A DNA stretch of 64,000 bases, from positions 25,764 through 89,763 of the forward strand of contig DATMSO010000089.1 in assembly GCA_035565335.1 (NCBI GenBank), in the 5' to 3' direction. The stretch is from Methylovorus sp035565335. Lineage in GTDB: Bacteria > Pseudomonadota > Gammaproteobacteria > Burkholderiales > Methylophilaceae. Below, piece after piece: positions 42,097-51,426 of the stretch. The notes below the pieces were generated by a model. The model made no database searches. It was given only the letters and a program-made list of their open reading frames with translations, and was not told the DNA's origin. Position 1 is the stretch's first letter. Each line of letters starts with the position of its first letter. The position numbers and the translations under genes were made by a program.

Positions 42097-43080
42097 ATGG
42101 CAACGACACACACCTATGATGAAACCACGACGGTACGCAGCGGACTCTACCCTTACGCGCCGGCACTTAAACCTATTTCCTGGTCCGCCATTTTCGCTGG
42201 CGTGGCCGTCACCCTTACCGTGCAGTTTCTATTGAGCATGCTGGGAGCCGGTGTCGGACTGAGCACGCTGGACCCTTTGCAAGCCAATGGTTCGCCCAGT
42301 GCTGAAGCGTTTGGCATGGGCGCCGGCTTATGGTGGGTGGTGTCTTTCTTCCTGTCATTGGTCATCGGTGGCATCGTCGCGGGCGAAATGGCAGGCTTGC
42401 CAGCAAGAATGGACGGCGCATTGCACGGCATCGTGACTTGGGCCACTGCAACCCTGCTCGGCGTTTATCTGGTGGGCAGCCTGATAGGCGGCACTCTGGC
42501 GGGCGTTGGCAATCTGGCAAGCTCTGCGGTGAGCGGCGCTGCACATGGGGCCGCTGCGGCAGCACCGGATCTGATTAACAAGGGCAAGCAGGAAGCCGCC
42601 AACACCAATCTCTCATGGGATAGCGTCGAGCGCGAACTGCAAGGCCTGCTGGCACATGCGGCCAATCAAAGTGGTCAAGCTGCGGCCAATCAGGATGCAG
42701 CGAATCAAAGCGAGTCTGCTGACGTGTATGCCAAGGTAAAAACGCTGGTAGATAAAGGTAGCAATGCCACACCAGAGGATCGCCAGGCGGTTGTTGATCT
42801 GATTGCCGAAAAAACCAATATCAGCAAGGAAGAAGCAGCGCAGAAACTGGATGCATGGGAAAAATCAGCACAGGATGCGCAAGCTGCCATCAACCACACT
42901 GCAGAAGTGGCGAGTGATAAGGCCGCTGTTGCTGCGGATAAGACAGCGCGTGTTGGTGCACACCTGACCTTGTGGGGCTTTCTGGCTTTCCTGCTGGGTG
43001 CTGTCGCCGCTACACTGGGTGGTATTGCCGGTAGCAACTGCCGCGCAAACCGCATTGTAGTGACAACCACCGTGCGTTAA
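42097..43080 (+). CDS. Membrane protein with central alanine-rich soluble region
   Basis: 327 residues; function unknown. Four or five hydrophobic segments: about 28-55 (WSAIFAGVAVTLTVQFLLSML), 75-97, 113-140 and 285-312 near the C-terminus. Between them, about 145-280 is a hydrophilic, Ala/Asp/Lys-rich, probably helical stretch (EEAAQKLDAWEKSAQDAQAA). Resembles PhnA-like/TIGR04086-like membrane proteins often found with stress genes. GGAGGA precedes ATG 42097. Two palindromic elements upstream suggest tight control. Confidence 0.75.
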   Translation: MATTHTYDETTTVRSGLYPYAPALKPISWSAIFAGVAVTLTVQFLLSMLGAGVGLSTLDPLQANGSPSAEAFGMGAGLWWVVSFFLSLVIGGIVAGEMAGLPARMDGALHGIVTWATATLLGVYLVGSLIGGTLAGVGNLASSAVSGAAHGAAAAAPDLINKGKQEAANTNLSWDSVERELQGLLAHAANQSGQAAANQDAANQSESADVYAKVKTLVDKGSNATPEDRQAVVDLIAEKTNISKEEAAQKLDAWEKSAQDAQAAINHTAEVASDKAAVAADKTARVGAHLTLWGFLAFLLGAVAATLGGIAGSNCRANRIVVTTTVR

Positions 43081-43115
43081 GCTTGCCTGCCTGTGCATCG
43101 TACAGGCCGTGATAT

Positions 43116-43164
43116 AAAAAACAGCAACACCCAAGGCAATGAAACCTTGGGCGTTGCTGTTTTT
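43116..43164 (+). terminator. Bidirectional intrinsic terminator
   Basis: AAAAACAGCAACACCCAAGG pairs with CCTTGGGCGTTGCTGTTTTT (one mismatch in 20 bp) around a 9-nt loop, with T-runs on both strands. Lies between converging genes. Confidence 0.93.
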
Positions 43165-43226
43165 ACATCAGTCGGACTATCTATCCGTGTTTGACCATGA
43201 GGTACAGCGCCTCCCCCGTCCTTAAC

Positions 43227-45086
43227 CTATTTACCCCGCCGCTCCAGAAAAAGGCTGTTACCGCTTATTTTCTTGGCCTGCTTTTTGGCAATCGTCATGG
43301 CCGCTGCCACTTCATGATGGCTGCGGAAACCGACAGGATCGGCCTTGACGCTGCCGACGGACATGCTGACGAAAGGATAAAACAGCGGATTGCCCTGGCG
43401 ATCTTCTGCGGCAATGCCGCCGCGCTGGCGGTCAGCCTCGTCATAGAAGGCCGGAATCGCTTGCGCCAGAATCTGCAGTACATCCAGACACCGCTGCTCC
43501 CAGTCTTCACTCTGAAAAATCAGGATGAAATCATCGCCACCAATATGGCCGACAAAATCCAGCTCATTGGCAATATGTTCGTTCAGGAGCTTGCCGGTGA
43601 ACTGAATCAACTCGTCACCACGCCTGAAGCCATACACATCATTAAAGGGCTTGAACGAATCAAGATCGCAATAACAGGCGTGAAAGGTAATCCCCGCTTG
43701 CAATAGGCGATCCATGTGTTCATTGATGGGTACATTGCCTGGCAGCATGGTCAGCGGATTAGCGTAGCGCGCAGCATTGATCTGCATTTGCGTGATTTCG
43801 CGCAGGAGATCGTGCCCACTACCCATGCCGAGGTAATTCCCCGACTCGGTAATGATGAAACCATTAGATAAATGGTGCGGCTCCATATTGATGATGAGAT
43901 CACTCAGGGCTTGCAGGCTAAGGCTGTTGTCCACCACCAGGGGCTGGTTGTCCATGAAAATGCTGCAGTAACGCTTGCCATAGAGCTCGCGCGTATAGGG
44001 GCGGGCCAGATGGTCGATCATGTTGTAGCGACTGATCAAGCCTACCGGGCGCCCCTGCGCGACCACCGGCAGCGAATACAGCGTGGGCTGCTTTTCAAAT
44101 ATCTGATAAACATCGTCATTGCTGGTTTGCGGGCTGACGGGCGATACATAACGTATCAGCTTGCTGATGTTGGAACGCGCCTGCACCGGCACGGCAGCAC
44201 TCTGATAAACATGCACGGCATTGCGCTGCATCAGCTCTGCTGCCACAGGGCTGAGATCGGTATGTAATGAAGCTTGCGGGCGGTTGATCAGGTACCCCTG
44301 TCCGAAAGGAATTTTCAGATCTTTGACGATCATCAGCTCGGCTTCGGTTTCTATGCCTTCGGCAATCACCTTGGTGCCAGAGTTGAGCGCAATCTGCTGG
44401 ATGGAGCGCACAAAATCCAGCTTCACCTGATCACGATCTATATTCCGGATGAAATGCTTGTCTATCTTGACGTAATCCGGACGCAGCTCGGACCATAAGC
44501 GCAGGCTGGAAAACCCCTCCCCCAGATCATCCATGGCGATCTCAAACCCCATGCTGCGGTAATGTTCGGCAGCGTGACGCAAGGTGTCGTAGTCATAGGT
44601 AGGCGAGTTTTCGGTAAGCTCGATAATCACATCGTGCGGATCCAGGCCCAGCTGATGTATATAGGAAAGCGTGGCTCCCCTCGCCACATGCGGCTGCAGC
44701 AGCGAAGCCGGACTTACATTGAGAAAGAGCTTGGCGCCAGCGCCCTGCTGAGCATACGACTCGAGCACTACCTGGCGACTGAGATGCTCCACTTCCAGCA
44801 GCAGGTGATGCTGTTCGGCTTCTTCAAACAAGGCGAGCGGCATGTGCAAACGCGTATCAGCCGGTCCGCGTATCAGGCCCTCATGCCCAAAAATACTGGC
44901 GCTGCGCAAGTCGGCAATGGGCTGAAATACCGCCGTCAGCTGACGGTGCTTGAGTATTTTGTGCAGTTCCAGCGAGGAAATGGCCGTTTCGTCCTGAGCG
45001 GCTGCGCGAATGGAAAGCGCCGGCTGCAATACCACCCTGGCGCCCCAGCCACTTAAATGCGATTGTTGTACATGAACTTGTCTCAT
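43227..45086 (-). CDS. EAL-CBS-GGDEF cyclic-di-GMP protein
   Basis: 619 residues. The N-terminal EAL domain has EGL in place of EAL (FGHEGLIRG) but keeps FLNVSPASL, VIIELTENSP, DDLGEGFSSL, KIDKHFI and AEGIE. CBS-like sequence lies around 290-420 (VVAQGRPVGLISRYNMIDHL), and the C-terminal GGDEF domain reads GGDDF. Same order as the 17906-20263 protein but without its C-terminal sensor domain, so the two are paralogues. Soluble. AGGGGG precedes the start. Sits at the end of the glycogen gene run, 95 bp after the kinase stop. Confidence 0.87.
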   Translation of the reverse strand: MRQVHVQQSHLSGWGARVVLQPALSIRAAAQDETAISSLELHKILKHRQLTAVFQPIADLRSASIFGHEGLIRGPADTRLHMPLALFEEAEQHHLLLEVEHLSRQVVLESYAQQGAGAKLFLNVSPASLLQPHVARGATLSYIHQLGLDPHDVIIELTENSPTYDYDTLRHAAEHYRSMGFEIAMDDLGEGFSSLRLWSELRPDYVKIDKHFIRNIDRDQVKLDFVRSIQQIALNSGTKVIAEGIETEAELMIVKDLKIPFGQGYLINRPQASLHTDLSPVAAELMQRNAVHVYQSAAVPVQARSNISKLIRYVSPVSPQTSNDDVYQIFEKQPTLYSLPVVAQGRPVGLISRYNMIDHLARPYTRELYGKRYCSIFMDNQPLVVDNSLSLQALSDLIINMEPHHLSNGFIITESGNYLGMGSGHDLLREITQMQINAARYANPLTMLPGNVPINEHMDRLLQAGITFHACYCDLDSFKPFNDVYGFRRGDELIQFTGKLLNEHIANELDFVGHIGGDDFILIFQSEDWEQRCLDVLQILAQAIPAFYDEADRQRGGIAAEDRQGNPLFYPFVSMSVGSVKADPVGFRSHHEVAAAMTIAKKQAKKISGNSLFLERRGK

Positions 45087-45181
45087 GATGCCCCCTTTTC
45101 GGAGGCGAGCTTAACAGCGGGATATGACAGTTTTGTGGCAGATTGGCGTAGATTCGCCGGCAGTTTTGCTTCAAATTATCG

Positions 45182-46111
45182 TCAGGAAGATGACGCCAGA
45201 ATAATCTCTGCCAAGGCGGCGGCACCGATGATGCCCGCACGGTCACCACTGACTGAACATTGCACGCGCAGCCTGTCTTTCAGCACGGGGATCATGTCGC
45301 GCTCCATGCGGGTAAGAAAAGCAGGCGCCATCAAATCCCAAGCCTGACTTACACCGCCACCTATGACGATAAGACCGACATCCACTGTCTTGACCACATG
45401 CGCCAACGCTTGTGCCAGCGTTGCTCCGGCAAGTGCGAATGCCTCCACCGCGGCTTGTCCACCTTCTCGCGCCGCCTGGGCAATGGCATCCACTTCCACA
45501 CGCTGACCGGTCGCCATGTGATAGCTTTGCGCGATGCCACTGGCCGAGGCGTATTGCTCCATGCAGCCGTGGTTGCCGCAACCGCACAAGCGGCCACCGG
45601 GCTCCACAATGATATGGCCGATTTCCATCGCAACGCCGTGTTCGCCGGTAAAAGACCGGCCGGCATAGATCATGCCGCCGCCTACGCCCGTCCCCAGGCC
45701 TGCATACAACAGACTATGTGGCTTGGGGTCGCACAGCACATATTCACCGTAGGCGGCTGCGAGCGCATCGTTTTCCACCACCACCGGCAGCCCGATGGCC
45801 GCAGACAGATCGCCCGCCAGATCCACATTGCGCAAGCCCGGCAGATTGGGCGACTGTGCCACGGTGCCATGCACTGGATCAATAAAGCCAGGAAAGCCGA
45901 TACCCACGGCCTTGGCCTGTGGGTACTGCTCCATGCATTGCCGCAAGGTGGATGCTGTGGTGGCGATGATCTGTTGCCATGCTTCCTCCGGACTCAGCCT
46001 GGCGCACAGCCCGGAAAAATCCGCCAGGGCGCGTTGTTCATGAATTACAGCATGATGCTGAACCACACCCACGCGCAGGTTGGTCCCGCCGATATCCACA
46101 CCCAGAAACAA
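45182..46111 (-). CDS. ROK-family sugar kinase
   Basis: 309 residues. Phosphate motif GVDIGGTNLRVGVV, the active-site VVENDALAAAYGE, GLGTGVGGGMIYAG and the ROK zinc motif CGCGNHGCMEQYAS. Close to Mak/NagK-type fructo- or glucokinases. Next to glycogen and GH57 genes it most likely phosphorylates glucose released from maltodextrin. Start is a TTG at 46111 with GAAGGG upstream. Same strand and direction as the GH57 genes. Confidence 0.88.
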   Translation of the reverse strand: MFLGVDIGGTNLRVGVVQHHAVIHEQRALADFSGLCARLSPEEAWQQIIATTASTLRQCMEQYPQAKAVGIGFPGFIDPVHGTVAQSPNLPGLRNVDLAGDLSAAIGLPVVVENDALAAAYGEYVLCDPKPHSLLYAGLGTGVGGGMIYAGRSFTGEHGVAMEIGHIIVEPGGRLCGCGNHGCMEQYASASGIAQSYHMATGQRVEVDAIAQAAREGGQAAVEAFALAGATLAQALAHVVKTVDVGLIVIGGGVSQAWDLMAPAFLTRMERDMIPVLKDRLRVQCSVSGDRAGIIGAAALAEIILASSS

Positions 46112-46143
46112 ATCGTTATCCCTTCATCAATCGCAGCGCGACA

Positions 46144-48150
46144 TTATTTGACATGCAGGCTGACGGTCAGCGGGCTTTGCATCTGGTTCAGCGGCCAGCT
46201 GAGCTCCAGCGTCACTGCCTGCATGATCTTTTCAAAGCCGGCTTCCGATTGCGAAACACTGAAGTGGGGATAGGTACTCAAATGGCATGGGATATTCACC
46301 TCCAGCGCCAGCGCACCACCCATGACGGCATCTTCCAGCAGCAGGTGACTCAATTCGGGCCATTGCAGAGGTTGACCAAAGCCACCGGGCACATGATCAC
46401 CAATGACAAAGCGGCCGGCCGGGCCATCGCAACTTGGCATGGCAAGATTGATTTCAACCTTGAAAACGCCATTGCTGCTGGCGCTGACTTCATAGCTGAC
46501 ATTGAGGGACTCGCCTTCCACGCTGATTTTTTTAAGGAATGTCAGGCCTTTGTATTCTGCCTTGTAGTGGGCCGCGCTTTTGACGCCCGCCACACCTTTG
46601 TAAGTCAGGGCTGTAAAGCTGTCATTCTCGTGCATGACAGCATCGCAAAACAGCACCTTGCGATAACTGTCGGTAGCGAGATCGGCCTGCGTAATCTCAT
46701 GTTTCAGGCTCATGCGCTCATGCGGATTCGCAATGCCCTCGCCGCCATGCGCATGCTCGGGCTGGGCGTGTACCTTGCGGTGATAATGCTCCTCCTGCCG
46801 GGTCAAGGTATCGCCAAAATTGTGGTGCAGCCGGTAGCTGTCAAATTCGCAAACCGCCGCGCTGCCATCCTGGCGCACCACGGCCTGTATATCGCCGGTA
46901 TGCAGAAACACTTCATCATGACCATCCAGATCCAGATCTTGCATGACTTTGGCTGGCCGGGTGGAGACCTTGTCCAGCATACTTTCCAGCTTGAGCATGG
47001 CGTTGTATACCGCCCGTCGCAAATGCGGGAGATAGAGGCCGCCGAACAAGCCGTGCCAGTAGGCATCATTGGCCTGCGCTTCATACAGGGCCTGGCGCAT
47101 GTCCGCGGTTTTCTTGTTGTCAGGCAGCTGATGGAAGCGCTCGGACAAGGCCAGCATGCGCTTGTGCATCCAGTTCGACTCCGGATAGCGCATGAAGAAA
47201 TTGCGCCAGATACCGCCACGCACATAGGGCTTGGTGATTTCGTAGCGGTTATTGTATTTTTCCTGCCCTACCAGGTCGGCATAGTGATGGGCTGCCGGCA
47301 CCGGCAAAGTCCATTCATTCATTTCAATATACGAAGCCGTCGGCAGATAGACCACGCCGCGCGTCTTTGCCATGGCGTGATAATCGATGTAACGCATGGG
47401 CTTGATGATGGAAGAAGCCAGCACGCCTTCAATGAAATTGCGCAGCCAGCCGCGCTCATACACCCACTCATAGGTCTCGGGCCAGATACCAAACTTTTCA
47501 ATGTCGTCAAAATAAATGGCCGCGGCCTGCTTGCTGTCATCTGCCAGACTTTCCAGATAACCCACCACCTCTTCTGCTGGCGAGAAAGGCAGGCGATAAC
47601 GTAGCGATTCAGAAATCGGAAAGAGATCAATCTGGCGGCCATCTTCCTCGGTGGTGTAATAGCCTTTTAGCGCATCGCCGCTGCGGCCGGTGCACATGAA
47701 GTGATAATCGTCGACCATCACGTAGCGTATGCCGGAATCAGACAAGGCCGGCACCACTGTGGCCTCCCAGACGCGCTCGGTCAGCCAGGCGCCTTGCGGC
47801 GTTTGCCCCAGCTTTTTCTTAAGGCAGGTGGACAGCATGCCGATCTGACCAACGCGGTCACGCGCCGGGATGGAGGCCAGCACCGGCTCAGTGAAGCCTG
47901 CACCCACCAGTTCGGCTTGATCCCGCGCCACCATTTCCTTCAGCAGCGCCATGTCTTCCGGGTATTTATTCAGCATGTATTCCAGCAGCCAGCCACTGAT
48001 ATGAATGGCGAACTTGAATGCCGGATATTCGTACAGCACACGCAAAAAAGGCCCATAACAACGCACATGCGCATCGTCGAGCACGCTCTCGAAATTGCCC
48101 ACGGGCTGGTGCGCATGGACTCCCAGCAAAAGTGCAACGGTTTTGGCCAA
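46144..48150 (-). CDS. GH57 4-alpha-glucanotransferase-like enzyme
   Basis: 668 residues, near the length of the Thermococcus litoralis enzyme and similar over all of it. VHAHQPVGNF (region 1), GAGFTEPVLASIP, AWLTERVWE with nucleophile Glu125 and YFDDIEKFGIWP with acid/base Asp216 line up with its catalytic Glu123 and Asp214 as I recall them. The C-terminal beta domain (DUF1925/1926 type) ends with SQSEAGFEKIMQAVTLEL. It should rearrange or shorten alpha-1,4-glucans. Lies 45 bp after the other GH57 gene. Confidence 0.88.
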   Translation of the reverse strand: MAKTVALLLGVHAHQPVGNFESVLDDAHVRCYGPFLRVLYEYPAFKFAIHISGWLLEYMLNKYPEDMALLKEMVARDQAELVGAGFTEPVLASIPARDRVGQIGMLSTCLKKKLGQTPQGAWLTERVWEATVVPALSDSGIRYVMVDDYHFMCTGRSGDALKGYYTTEEDGRQIDLFPISESLRYRLPFSPAEEVVGYLESLADDSKQAAAIYFDDIEKFGIWPETYEWVYERGWLRNFIEGVLASSIIKPMRYIDYHAMAKTRGVVYLPTASYIEMNEWTLPVPAAHHYADLVGQEKYNNRYEITKPYVRGGIWRNFFMRYPESNWMHKRMLALSERFHQLPDNKKTADMRQALYEAQANDAYWHGLFGGLYLPHLRRAVYNAMLKLESMLDKVSTRPAKVMQDLDLDGHDEVFLHTGDIQAVVRQDGSAAVCEFDSYRLHHNFGDTLTRQEEHYHRKVHAQPEHAHGGEGIANPHERMSLKHEITQADLATDSYRKVLFCDAVMHENDSFTALTYKGVAGVKSAAHYKAEYKGLTFLKKISVEGESLNVSYEVSASSNGVFKVEINLAMPSCDGPAGRFVIGDHVPGGFGQPLQWPELSHLLLEDAVMGGALALEVNIPCHLSTYPHFSVSQSEAGFEKIMQAVTLELSWPLNQMQSPLTVSLHVK

Positions 48151-48195
48151 CTTACGCTCCTGTCGCTTGCATCGTTAATAATCTGTGCATCTTGC

Positions 48196-49914
48196 TTACG
48201 CTTCCTGCCCACGGCGCATGGTGCCGCCGACGGCAGGGTCACCCGCCCCTACGCTGATGGGGCGGTTTAATACCTCTGGAACCGGCAGTTTGAGCAGATG
48301 GTAAAGATTGCTCAGATTGCGGCGGTAGAGCCGGTCAAAACTGTCGACACTCATGGCCGAGTTGTAATCACCAAACCACCAGAACCAGTCTGAGCCTTCG
48401 CATATGGCAAGTTGCCGTTCGCAGGCAGCAATTTCCTCGGCGGTGAGCAGACCATCCTGCATGACACGGTCATAGCACTCCTTGGCATCGCAGAGCAGAT
48501 CCCAGCCGCGATTTTTTTCAGTCGACCCTATCCAAGTGCTGAAGCTGCCATACACCCAGCTGCCAGCCGCCACTTCGGGCAGCGTTTCCATGGCAACGGT
48601 GTTGCCCGGCAGGGCGAGAATGTCGCTGAAGGTAGCCATCTCGATATTGGGATGATCCACCAGGGCGGCATAAAGTTCGCTGAGAAAGTAATAGGCGTTG
48701 TAAGGATAGTATTCCCAGGCATTTTCACCATCGAGAATCACGCTCACTACCGGGCACTGCGTGCGGGTATTGGCGGACTGGATGTGCTCCAGCGAGCGTA
48801 TGAAGTCGCTCACCGCTTCACTGGCGTAGAGCTTGGAATATTCAAAGCCGATTTTGTCAGATAGTCCGTCATCGCGGAAAAAGCACAAGATGTCATTCTG
48901 GCCATCGGTGATGCGATATGGCTGATAAAGGTAATCCTGCTTGGGCAGGCCAAAACCTTCAAAAGACTTGTAAAGACTATGCGTCAGCACGCCTTCGCCT
49001 GTGGCCGCCCATTTGAGTCCGTGTTGCGCCATCAGCGTCAGCGTGGCGTAGGAGACAGCGCCCTCTGCCGGCCACATGCCAGTGGCGGGCTTGCCGAATC
49101 GCACCGCATGCGATGTCTGGGCCTGGCGGATATGCGCGCAGGCCCTGTCCTTGCCACCCGGATAGCGCGAGGTGTGCGGCAAAGGTGCGTAAGGCATGGC
49201 GTCGCGCGTAGACTTAAAATCCAGCAGCAATGGCACGATAGGATGGTAATGCGGCGTGGTGGAAAGCTCGATGCGGCCCTGATCCTGCAGGGCCTTGTAG
49301 CGGGGAATCAGCCCGCTGATGAGTTCGCCGATCAGGCGAAACAGGGCGCGGCGTTCCTCCAGGGTAAATTGCGTGCCCTTCTCCATCAGCTTCTGAACAA
49401 AGGTATTGGTGCGACGTATGCTTTCCCCCGTCCAGGCCAGGTGATACCAGACCAGCAGGTCGGCCTTGTATTGGGCGGAAAGGTAGTTGAAGGCTGCACT
49501 CCCCTCGATCTGCAGGGCTTTGTAGATATTGTGCAGGCGCTGGTAGTGCGCAAACGGCGCCAGCATTTTTTCGTGGTGGCTCTTGAAGCAGCTGTCGATG
49601 ATCAGATTGCACTGCTCGGTGCTGATGTTATCCAGCGCCTCCTCTGCCAGTAGCGCCAGCAAAGGATCGCGAATATCGCCGCTGGCAAACTGGTCGCTAT
49701 AATCTTCCAGCTGATCAAGCAGCACCGGCACAAAGTTGAAGGTAACCCGGGCCTGGGGGTTGGCCTCGAGATGCCAGGCCATGTCGGTGTAATCCTTGAT
49801 GGCATGCAGATAGGTCCATGGCAGCACATATTGCCCGGTCAGCGTATCGCGATAATCGGGCTGATGCATGTGCCAGTAGAGGTTAAGGTAAAGCTTGGGG
49901 CGTTTATCCGTCAT
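48196..49914 (-). CDS. GH57 glycoside hydrolase (amylopullulanase-like)
   Basis: 572 residues. GH57 conserved regions: YWHMHQPDYRD (region 1), TTPHYHPIVPLLLD, ATGMWPAEGAVS with likely nucleophile Glu284, and VILDGENAWEYY with likely acid/base Asp395. This pattern matches amylopullulanase-type GH57 rather than branching enzyme. Probably attacks glycogen branches or long chains. ATG 49914 follows GAGAGG; 49938 is less likely. Second in the run after glgC. Confidence 0.85.
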   Translation of the reverse strand: MTDKRPKLYLNLYWHMHQPDYRDTLTGQYVLPWTYLHAIKDYTDMAWHLEANPQARVTFNFVPVLLDQLEDYSDQFASGDIRDPLLALLAEEALDNISTEQCNLIIDSCFKSHHEKMLAPFAHYQRLHNIYKALQIEGSAAFNYLSAQYKADLLVWYHLAWTGESIRRTNTFVQKLMEKGTQFTLEERRALFRLIGELISGLIPRYKALQDQGRIELSTTPHYHPIVPLLLDFKSTRDAMPYAPLPHTSRYPGGKDRACAHIRQAQTSHAVRFGKPATGMWPAEGAVSYATLTLMAQHGLKWAATGEGVLTHSLYKSFEGFGLPKQDYLYQPYRITDGQNDILCFFRDDGLSDKIGFEYSKLYASEAVSDFIRSLEHIQSANTRTQCPVVSVILDGENAWEYYPYNAYYFLSELYAALVDHPNIEMATFSDILALPGNTVAMETLPEVAAGSWVYGSFSTWIGSTEKNRGWDLLCDAKECYDRVMQDGLLTAEEIAACERQLAICEGSDWFWWFGDYNSAMSVDSFDRLYRRNLSNLYHLLKLPVPEVLNRPISVGAGDPAVGGTMRRGQEA

Positions 49915-49983
49915 GTGACCTCTCAAGACAGCAGGCAAGTGCTGTACTGAACAATGAAAGTCCCCAGGCGAGCCCGGGAACGC

Positions 49984-51264
49984 CTATCTTGCTTGATGTA
50001 TGGACTGCCCCAGCATATCCGGGGTGACCAGCGTAATCCCCTTTTCCGACACATAAAACCGCTTGCGGTCCTGCTCGGGGTTAACCCCGATCTCCATGCC
50101 ATCCGGAATCCGCGTGCCCTTGTCGACCACTACCCGCTTCAGCGTGACATAGCGACCTATATCCACCTTGGGCAGGATGACCGAGTCTTCGATATTCGAA
50201 TAACTGTTGACGCGAATATCGGAGAACAGCACCGAACGGCTGACCTTGGCGCCGCTGATGATGCAACCGCCGGATACCAGCGAGTCCGTGGCCATGCCGC
50301 AACGATCAGCATTATCAAAGACAAACTTGGCTGGAGGCAGTTGCTCCTGATAGGTCCAGATTGGCCAGTGACGGTCATACAGGTTAAGTTCGGGGATAAC
50401 CTTGGTCAGCTCCATATTCGCTTCCCAATAAGCATCAACCGTACCAACATCGCGCCAGTAGTAGTTGCCATCCGAGGCGCCCACGCAACTTTCCGTGAAG
50501 CGGTGCGCATACACACGATACTTCTTGATCATGTAAGGAATGATGTCGCGCCCGAAGTCGTGCTGGGAGTGCGGAGCATCCGCATCGCGAATCAGCTGCT
50601 CATACAGGAACGATGCATTGAAGACATAAATGCCCATGCTGGCCAGCACCTGGTCCGGATTGTCGGGCAGTGGCTTGGGGTTGTCCGGCTTCTCGCTGAA
50701 GTCGATGACGCGGTCCTCGTCGTCCACACCCATGACACCAAACGCCTTGGCATCTTCCACCGGGACATTGACACACGCCACCGTCATGTCGGCTTTATTC
50801 TTCACATGGGATGCCAGCATCTGACCGTAATCCATCTTGTAGATATGGTCTCCGGCCAGGATCAGCACATATTCTGCACCAGTATTGCGCAGGATATCGA
50901 GATTCTGAAAAACCGCATCTGCCGTGCCTTTGTACCACTCTTCCTGAATGCGCTGCTGCGCAGGAAGCAGCTCGACAAACTCATTGAATTCGCCTCGCAG
51001 AAAGCCCCAGCCGCGCTGGATATGCTGCATCAGGCTATGCGATTTGTACTGGGTAACCACGCCGATGCGGCGCACGCCAGAGTTCATGCAATTGGAAAGC
51101 GGAAAATCAATAATGCGGAATTTTCCACCGAAAGGTACAGCTGGTTTAGCGCGCCAGTTGGTGAGATCTTTCAGGCGGCTACCTTTGCCGCCAGCCAGAA
51201 TTAAAGCGACCGTATTTTTGGTCAGGGCACTAATGAAGCGAGTTGAGGTCAAATCCTGGTGCAT
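49984..51264 (-). CDS. glgC: Glucose-1-phosphate adenylyltransferase GlgC
   Basis: 426 residues. Nucleotidyl domain VALILAGGKGSRLKDLTNWRAKPAVPFGGK, EEWYKGTADAVFQN, ILAGDHIYKMDY and YWRDVGTVDAYWEAN; the left-handed helix C-terminal domain holds the allosteric site. Makes ADP-glucose, the committed step of glycogen synthesis. AGGAGT precedes ATG 51264. Heads the minus-strand glycogen run, divergent from glgB. Confidence 0.96.
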   Translation of the reverse strand: MHQDLTSTRFISALTKNTVALILAGGKGSRLKDLTNWRAKPAVPFGGKFRIIDFPLSNCMNSGVRRIGVVTQYKSHSLMQHIQRGWGFLRGEFNEFVELLPAQQRIQEEWYKGTADAVFQNLDILRNTGAEYVLILAGDHIYKMDYGQMLASHVKNKADMTVACVNVPVEDAKAFGVMGVDDEDRVIDFSEKPDNPKPLPDNPDQVLASMGIYVFNASFLYEQLIRDADAPHSQHDFGRDIIPYMIKKYRVYAHRFTESCVGASDGNYYWRDVGTVDAYWEANMELTKVIPELNLYDRHWPIWTYQEQLPPAKFVFDNADRCGMATDSLVSGGCIISGAKVSRSVLFSDIRVNSYSNIEDSVILPKVDIGRYVTLKRVVVDKGTRIPDGMEIGVNPEQDRKRFYVSEKGITLVTPDMLGQSIHQAR

Positions 51265-51426
51265 TATTACTACTCCTGAATTATAGTTGTAATTAGTGCT
51301 TGAAGGCCGCCGTTATGGACTTCCCAGCCTGTGTAGAGGCCGTCGTGAATCATTATAGTCACGATAATTGACGGATATCCAGTAGATTTAATTCCTTAAT
51401 CCAGATAATTTTTTTCGATTGCCACC
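51265..51426. promoter_or_regulatory. Divergent glgC/glgB promoter region
   Basis: 162 bp between the start codons, A/T-rich on the glgB side (TAATTTTTTTCGATTGCC). A loose palindrome GATTTAATTCCTTAATC lies near 51386-51402. No clear promoter hexamers were fixed by eye. Confidence 0.45.

Noticed and set aside
45979..47604. 541-residue open frame on the plus strand
   Set aside because: Antisense to the ROK kinase and GH57 genes, whose motifs are unmistakable; no family features in this frame.
49954..51204. 416-residue open frame on the plus strand
   Set aside because: Antisense shadow of glgC, a complete and conserved gene.
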